Source of the DNA: Gemmatimonadota bacterium
Lineage (GTDB): Bacteria; Gemmatimonadota; Gemmatimonadetes; Gemmatimonadales; GWC2-71-9
Reading direction: 5' to 3'
Length of the DNA stretch: 64,000 bases
NCBI GenBank assembly: GCA_009692115.1
Contig: SHZU01000007.1
Coordinates: forward strand, 1 to 64,000
The position numbers and the translations under genes were made by a program. This document shows, piece by piece, positions 57,692-64,000 of the stretch. Position 1 is the first letter of the stretch. Every line of letters starts with the position of its first letter. The notes beneath the pieces were generated by a model. It saw only the letters and a program-made list of their open reading frames with translations. It did not search any database and had not been told where the DNA came from.

Positions 57692-58210
57692 TCAGCCATC
57701 CGCCAAGAGCGGGGCGAGGAGTACCCAGTCGGTTTGCCGGTCGCTCCCCACTAAGAAGTCATGACTCCCGATTTTCGCGAACCCGGCCTTCAGATAAAAG
57801 GCGATCGCTCGCGGGTTTCGCTCCCAGACACCGAGCCACAAGTGATGGCCACCGAGTTCTTGGGCCGCCTCGCGCGCCGCGAGCATCAGCGGCATCGCCG
57901 CTCCGGTTCCCTGCACGGAGCGAACCAGGTAGAAACGATGGAGTTCAACCGGTTCGGCGGCCACCACGCACGCCGGCGCCGACTTGCGGCGCACTTGGGC
58001 GAAACCGATGAGTTGGTGGTCCCGGTACGCGAGCACGGTTCGGACGTCGGGGTCGGCTAGCTCAGCGGCCTGCTGGGCCCTGCCATAGGATGACTCCAGG
58101 TGGACCTTGAGGTCTTCGGGGCGGTTGTCCGCGCCAAAACTATCGGCGAACGTGCGCGCCGCCAGTTCCGCCAGTACCGACGCGTCGGAGACGCCTGCGC
58201 GCCGAATCAT
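57692..58210 (-). CDS. GNAT family N-acetyltransferase
   Basis: 172 residues from the ATG giving MIRRAGVSDASVLAELAART, the standard GNAT opening; a GTG three codons earlier is possible. Acetyl-CoA site RSVQGTGAAMPLMLAAREAA and C-terminal ERNPRAIAFYLKAGFAKIG (N-x-R-A-I-x-F-Y-x-K-x-G-F) are typical of the group. Substrate unknown. Adjacent upstream is a broken VOC gene. Confidence 0.9.
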   Translation of the reverse strand: MIRRAGVSDASVLAELAARTFADSFGADNRPEDLKVHLESSYGRAQQAAELADPDVRTVLAYRDHQLIGFAQVRRKSAPACVVAAEPVELHRFYLVRSVQGTGAAMPLMLAAREAAQELGGHHLWLGVWERNPRAIAFYLKAGFAKIGSHDFLVGSDRQTDWVLLAPLLADG

Positions 58211-58220
58211 GACCTCCACT

Positions 58221-58488
58221 TTACGGGTCCTCGCGCGCTGCCTTGATGGCGGCGATATCGATCTTCTTCATCCGAATCATCGCATCGAACGCGCGCTTGG
58301 CGGCAGCGGGATCGGGATCGGTGATCGCCTTGGTCAGGGCGATCGGCGTGATCTGCCAGGACAGTCCCCATTGGTCCTTGCACCAGGCCGCACGCGCTCT
58401 CCTGGCCGCCGTTGCCGACGATCGCGTTCCAGTCCTCGGCGTCGCGATCGTACCAAAGGCGCAACCTGTTCTTGGCCGGGTTCGGCAT
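58221..58488 (-). pseudogene. Disrupted VOC-superfamily (PhnB-like) gene
   Basis: From an ATG at 58488 the sequence reads MPNPAKNRLRLWYDRDAED, the usual PhnB-like opening, then jumps to WNAIVGNGGQESACG, omitting about 80 residues of the domain. One extra C at the following GGC-C-TGG shifts the frame, and WCKDQWGLSWQITPIALTKA followed by AAKRAFDAMIRMKKIDIA continues in the new frame to the end. So it has an internal deletion and a one-base insertion. Confidence 0.82.
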
Positions 58489-58545
58489 GTCACGGCTCCA
58501 TTCGGATCGGGGCTCTGGGAAGTCTAGATCCACCCGCCGGGTCCG

Positions 58546-58651
58546 AGTAGTGCTCTCGATCCTCCTCTCCCTGTTTCACCTGGCGGACGACATCATCCCC
58601 TCGGCGCTCGGGTTGTGGCGCCTGCGATCGGGCCGGCGCCCCGGGGCCTAA
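58546..58651 (+). pseudogene. Possible N-terminal remnant of a small membrane protein
   Basis: The segment VRVVLSILLSLFHLADDIIP resembles the first helix (L-S-L-F-H-L-A-D-D) of a small family of bacterial membrane proteins, then runs into GC-rich low-complexity codons and a stop. There is no clear start codon. It may be another fragment; coincidence cannot be excluded. Confidence 0.3.
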
Positions 58652-58700
58652 CCCAGCTTGGGATGGTCTTCCGGTGATCTCGGATGGTATTTTGAATTGA

Positions 58701-60947
<2,247 letters not shown>

Positions 60948-61028
60948 TCCAAGCGACCGGCGGTCATGCTCGACGCCGGCCGCGCTGTCCTCGGCCCTCG
61001 CTGACTGAAGCCCGAGGGGCGGTAGCCC

Positions 61029-61136
61029 TTGGGCCGGGTCGTCCCAGTTGGTGCAACCGGCGTTAAGGATCGGGTAGAAAGCCAGGAAGGTCAGGACGAC
61101 CAGGCCCACGGCCAGCAGCGGCATTTTGGTTTTCAT
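61029..61136 (-). pseudogene. N-terminal remnant of a GT39/TPR-type membrane protein
   Basis: The ATG at 61136 (overlapping the DppC-like stop as ATGA) opens LLAVGLVVLTFLAFYPILNA then GCTNWDDPAQ, which matches the first helix and N-W-D-D-P motif of large TPR/glycosyltransferase 39-like membrane proteins. Homology ends after 36 residues; the frame continues as GC-rich non-coding-like sequence into the end of katG. At least 500 residues are missing. Confidence 0.55.
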
Positions 61137-61762
61137 CGTACCCTGGCCGCCTCCGTCGCCGACCTGGTCTCGAATCCGTCGGCTACCAAGGTGGCCGAGA
61201 CCACGACCAATACCAAGGCCAACCCCGGCACCAGGCCGACCCACGGCGCATTGACGACGGTGTCGCGTCCCGAAGCGATCAAGGTGCCCCACGAGGTGGC
61301 CGGCGGCTGAACCCCGAGCCCCAAGAACGACAATCCGGCCTCGAGCGTGATCGCGTTGCCCAAACCCAACGTGGCGGCGGTGAGGAGCGGCAGTGCCACG
61401 TTGGGAAGCAGGTGCGTCAGAAACAACCGAATCGGCCCCGCGCCGAGCGCCCGCGACCCCTCAGCGTAGGGCCGGTCGAGGTGACTCAGGGTCTCGGCAT
61501 AAGTAAGCCGGGCTACCGGCATCCACCCCGTCAACCCCAACGTGAGGACGATGAGCGCCGCACTCGGCTGCCAGAGCGCCGCGAGCAACAGCAACACGAC
61601 CACCCGGGGCAACGCCAGCGCGAAATCGGTGATCCCAAGGAGAACCGCGGTAACCGGCCGGGGCGCCAGGGCCGAGAGCCCGCCGATCGTGATCCCGACC
61701 CCGACCGACACGGCGGTGGCGAGCAGCGCCACGGCCAGCGAAATCCTGGCCCCGAACACCAA
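61133..61762 (-). pseudogene. 5'-truncated DppC-type ABC transporter permease
   Basis: The open part of 209 residues starts at FGARISLAVALLATAVSVGVG, which is an internal position of DppC/OppC proteins (about residue 80-100). It keeps the EAA loop EGSRALGAGPIRLFLTHLLPN, the GLSFLGLGVQPPATSWGTL motif and the last helix. The N-terminal helix and first periplasmic part are absent, and the region upstream is occupied by an oppositely oriented SBP_5 fragment. Confidence 0.75.
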
Positions 61763-61764
61763 CC

Positions 61765-62411
61765 GGCTCCGGGTCCTCGACTACTCGCTGTTGTTCAGCT
61801 ATGCCATCGTGTTCAACACCCGGCGGCCGCCGTTTGACGACGTTGCGGTTCGGCGGGCCATCGGCTTGGCCATCGACCGGCCCTCGATCGTGTCGGGCTA
61901 TTCGTTCGGATTCGGGGTGCCGGCGTCGGGGCCGTTGCCGCCGGAGTTGAGCCGGGGGCCGGTCGTGGCGCCGCTCTATGCTCCGGGTCGCGGGCGGGCC
62001 ATGTTAGGCAGTTCGCCCCGGAGCTTCGAACTGCTCACCGTCGGTAGCGGCGAGGCGGCCATGGAGCAGATGATCCAGCAGCAGCTGGCGCGGATCGGCG
62101 TCACGGTCATCATCCGGCAGGTCGAGTTGGCCACGTTTCTGGAACGGGTCCAGGGCGGGCACGACTTTGAGGCGGCGGTCATGGGGATCTCAGGTGATCT
62201 CCAGTTGGGATACCTTCGATCCCTGGCGGACCTAGCCGGGTTGTCGGTGCGGGGACAAGGCCGCACCTTGGTGCCGGTGTTCCGCGACTCGGTGCCGGTC
62301 ACCTTTCTCTATCACGCCCGGGGCGTCCAGGGAATGAACCGGCGGCTCGAGGGGGTGCGAATGGACATCCGGGGCGAACTGGCCGGCCTGGCGGAGTGGC
62401 GGCTGCGATAG
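61765..62411 (+). pseudogene. C-terminal fragment of an SBP_5 (dipeptide/oligopeptide) substrate-binding protein
   Basis: From about 61765 the frame encodes LLFSYAIVFNTRRPPFDDVA and VRRAIGLAIDRPSIVSGYSF, the hallmark F-N-x-R-R-P-P-F-D-D-V-R-V-R-R-A-x-x-x-A-I-D-R of family 5 periplasmic binding proteins, and continues to an end at TAG. Everything before it in the open frame (including the listed ATG at 61542) is shadow of the DppC fragment. The signal peptide and the N-terminal lobe are lost. Confidence 0.75.
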
Positions 62412-62412
62412 G

Positions 62413-64000
62413 TTACCTGTTGGCCGGCGGAATGATGGGGAGAACGATCCGCGACGGGTGCGCGGGATCATGGTAGACGGCGTTCTCGGCAACCTTCCAT
62501 CGCCGGCTCTGACCGAGGGGCTCGCCGGTGTTCGGATTGATATCGAACCGCGGAAAGTTACTGCTGGAGATATCGAGCCGGATCCGGTGCCCGCGCCCGA
62601 AGATGAGTGACGTCGGATACATCTCGATGGTGTATTCCTGGGGACCGGCTCCGGCGAGGAGCCGGGCCGATTTCAGCGACTGGCGATAGCGAGCCCGGAC
62701 GATCCCATCGCCCACGTTGAGATCCACACCCGCGGGGTAATCCGGGTTTGGAGGATAGACGTCGATCAGCTTGACGGTGAAGTCGGTGTCCCGCGCGTCG
62801 GAGCCGGCCCAGAGCGTCACCACCAGCCGGCCGGTGACCTCCAGGTCCTGTTCGAGAGGCGGAGTCTGAAACACCAGCACATCGGCCCGGGCCGAAAGCG
62901 GAAGATTGTCCCGGCAGAGCCAGTGGGCCGGTGAGCACCGTTGGTCCTGAGCTCCCCGGGGCATCAGCACCCCTTCGGACGAGACATTGCCGCCGATCGT
63001 CGGCACCGGATTCCGGGGATCGAAGGAGTACCCTGTCGGCGCGGCCGCTCGCGGCATCCGCGGAGCCAGGGAGCCGCCGGCCTGGAGGTAATACGGAGTG
63101 TATTGAGTCCGTGCGAGCGGCCATTCGCGCTCGTCGCGCCAGGCTCCGCCCACGAACAACCGGTTGTCGGGCGTCTTGTGGGCATCACCGCCGCCCATCA
63201 CGAAGAGCCGGACCGGCGGCTCCCGGTCGACCCCGTTCTCGATTCCCAGCAACCAGCGGTCGAACCACCGTTTTCGAAGCCCGTTCATGTCGATGGCGGC
63301 CGCGTCACCGAACTCGGCCATGCCCGCATAACTCACTTCCTGCCCGCCATGGGTCCAGGGTCCGATGATCAGGCGCTGGAGGCTCTTCTTGGTCTTCGAC
63401 AACTGGAGGTAGTTCATGTTGGCCACCTGGGTTCCCCAGGAGTCGTACCACCCGGTAACGTGATAGGCGGGAACATCTTGGTACCGCCTCAGATGGTCCA
63501 CCACGCTGGCACCCATATCGGCCCAATAGGCGTCGTTGTCACCGTGCCGCATGGCCTCCACCAACCACGATTCGTAGTCCGGGGCGAACTTGAGCGCCGT
63601 GGTCCCGGCCTGGAGCGGCAGCGCCCGCGCCGATTCCTGGATCTTGGTACCGAGTTCGAGCAACGCCGGAATGGCCGCGGGGGTGGCGGCGGCCCGGGTG
63701 GCGGCCAAGAGTGCGTTGGGCGAAGCCGAGAGGCCGGTGGCCGCGGCCCGGGTGCCGGTGGCGTTGCCTAACGTCATGATCCAGTTGAGCCACCGGAGCT
63801 CGAAGGCGCCGTGGTGGCGAATCCCGTAGTACCCGGTGTTGCTCATCGCGTCGACCGGCACCATGGCCGCCAAACTCGGCGCATTGGTGATGGCGATCGC
63901 GTGCTGAGTGGCGCCGCCGTACGAGGTGCCGACGGTTCCCACTTTGCCGTTGGACCAAGGCTGGGCCGCAATCCACGCCAGCAAGTCGGCCCCATCGGGC
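62413..64000 (-). CDS. CocE/NonD (S15) family hydrolase, 5' end outside the window
   Basis: About 528 residues visible. The nucleophile elbow GKVGTVGTSYGGATQHAIA lies near the visible N-terminus; an acid candidate in TGWYDSWGTQ, His in IGPWTHGGQE. The C-terminal jelly-roll contains LEQDLEVTGRLVVTLWAGSD, DTDFTVKLIDVYPPNPDYP and ends SRIVLPIIPPANR, close to the ending of the paralogue at 6452-8230. Reading continues past 64000 without a stop, so the start and any signal peptide lie beyond. Converges with the SBP_5 fragment by one base. Confidence 0.9.
   Translation of the reverse strand, partial: PDGADLLAWIAAQPWSNGKVGTVGTSYGGATQHAIAITNAPSLAAMVPVDAMSNTGYYGIRHHGAFELRWLNWIMTLGNATGTRAAATGLSASPNALLAATRAAATPAAIPALLELGTKIQESARALPLQAGTTALKFAPDYESWLVEAMRHGDNDAYWADMGASVVDHLRRYQDVPAYHVTGWYDSWGTQVANMNYLQLSKTKKSLQRLIIGPWTHGGQEVSYAGMAEFGDAAAIDMNGLRKRWFDRWLLGIENGVDREPPVRLFVMGGGDAHKTPDNRLFVGGAWRDEREWPLARTQYTPYYLQAGGSLAPRMPRAAAPTGYSFDPRNPVPTIGGNVSSEGVLMPRGAQDQRCSPAHWLCRDNLPLSARADVLVFQTPPLEQDLEVTGRLVVTLWAGSDARDTDFTVKLIDVYPPNPDYPAGVDLNVGDGIVRARYRQSLKSARLLAGAGPQEYTIEMYPTSLIFGRGHRIRLDISSSNFPRFDINPNTGEPLGQSRRWKVAENAVYHDPAHPSRIVLPIIPPANR

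Noticed and set aside
61542-61764. N-terminal part of the SBP_5 ORF starting at ATG 61542
   Set aside because: Thr/Ser/Arg-rich shadow of the DppC fragment; SBP_5 homology starts only near 61765.

Overview
The window is high-GC bacterial chromosome with short intergenic gaps and many four-base ATGA or GTGA stop/start overlaps (eleven located). No tRNA, rRNA, CRISPR array, transposase or phage gene was seen. The gene content is rich in exported S9 and S15 peptidases, amidohydrolases, an exported amidase, a penicillin-acylase-type enzyme and two ~1000-residue sortilin-like BNR-repeat proteins. This resembles Gemmatimonadota (inference from gene content; no marker gene was available to test it).

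Layout. 1-8.3 kb: a DUF418 remnant, class A beta-lactamase-like enzyme, PLP aminotransferase, DPP-IV-type peptidase coupled to an APC permease, and a CocE/S15 hydrolase. 8.3-21.2 kb: a mostly minus-strand run with recQ, a TerB-like protein, a PnuC/NadR-type nicotinamide riboside pair, a LOG protein, a methyltransferase, a BNR protein, a membrane protein with a degenerate HPt-like domain, lspA, an amidase and an AlkD-like gene. 21.3-30.8 kb: a DUF6524 membrane gene with a probable one-base frameshift, a Cys-rich secreted protein, S9 peptidases, a second BNR protein and an adenylate-forming ligase. 30.9-45 kb: GNAT, a truncated sirtuin, oligopeptidase B, an AstE/AspA-like enzyme, a TauE-like permease, a CPBP protease, an HD hydrolase, a MATE pump, DUF2239 and a penicillin-acylase-type enzyme. 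48.4-54.6 kb: a compact set of DoxX-like, small membrane proteins, DUF2256, an FeS photolyase, an SDR, a fasciclin protein, a CarH/LitR-type MerR regulator and a CIA30 protein, best read as a light/oxidative-stress regulon. 54.6-64 kb: a chimeric membrane/M20 ORF, an amidohydrolase, katG, broken transporter genes and a partial CocE hydrolase.

Two themes stand out. First, many genes are remnants or chimeras: DUF418; an S9 C-terminus abutting a BNR gene; ferritin-like/GH38; serA/glcD; an FMN-binding glutamate synthase with several lesions; an in-frame membrane-protein/M20 fusion; VOC; a GT39/TPR-like N-terminus; and DppC and SBP_5 genes that both lack their 5' parts and face away from each other. 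The pattern looks like recent decay by deletion without transposons. Second, a heptanucleotide tandem repeat, (GCCGAGY)n, occurs at five places, four of them inside coding sequence. It has no stop codon in any of six frames and encodes the same seven-residue periodic peptide whatever the frame.

The main biology suggested is scavenging of peptides and amides by exported hydrolases, uptake by permeases, NAD salvage, and a light/ROS defence island.
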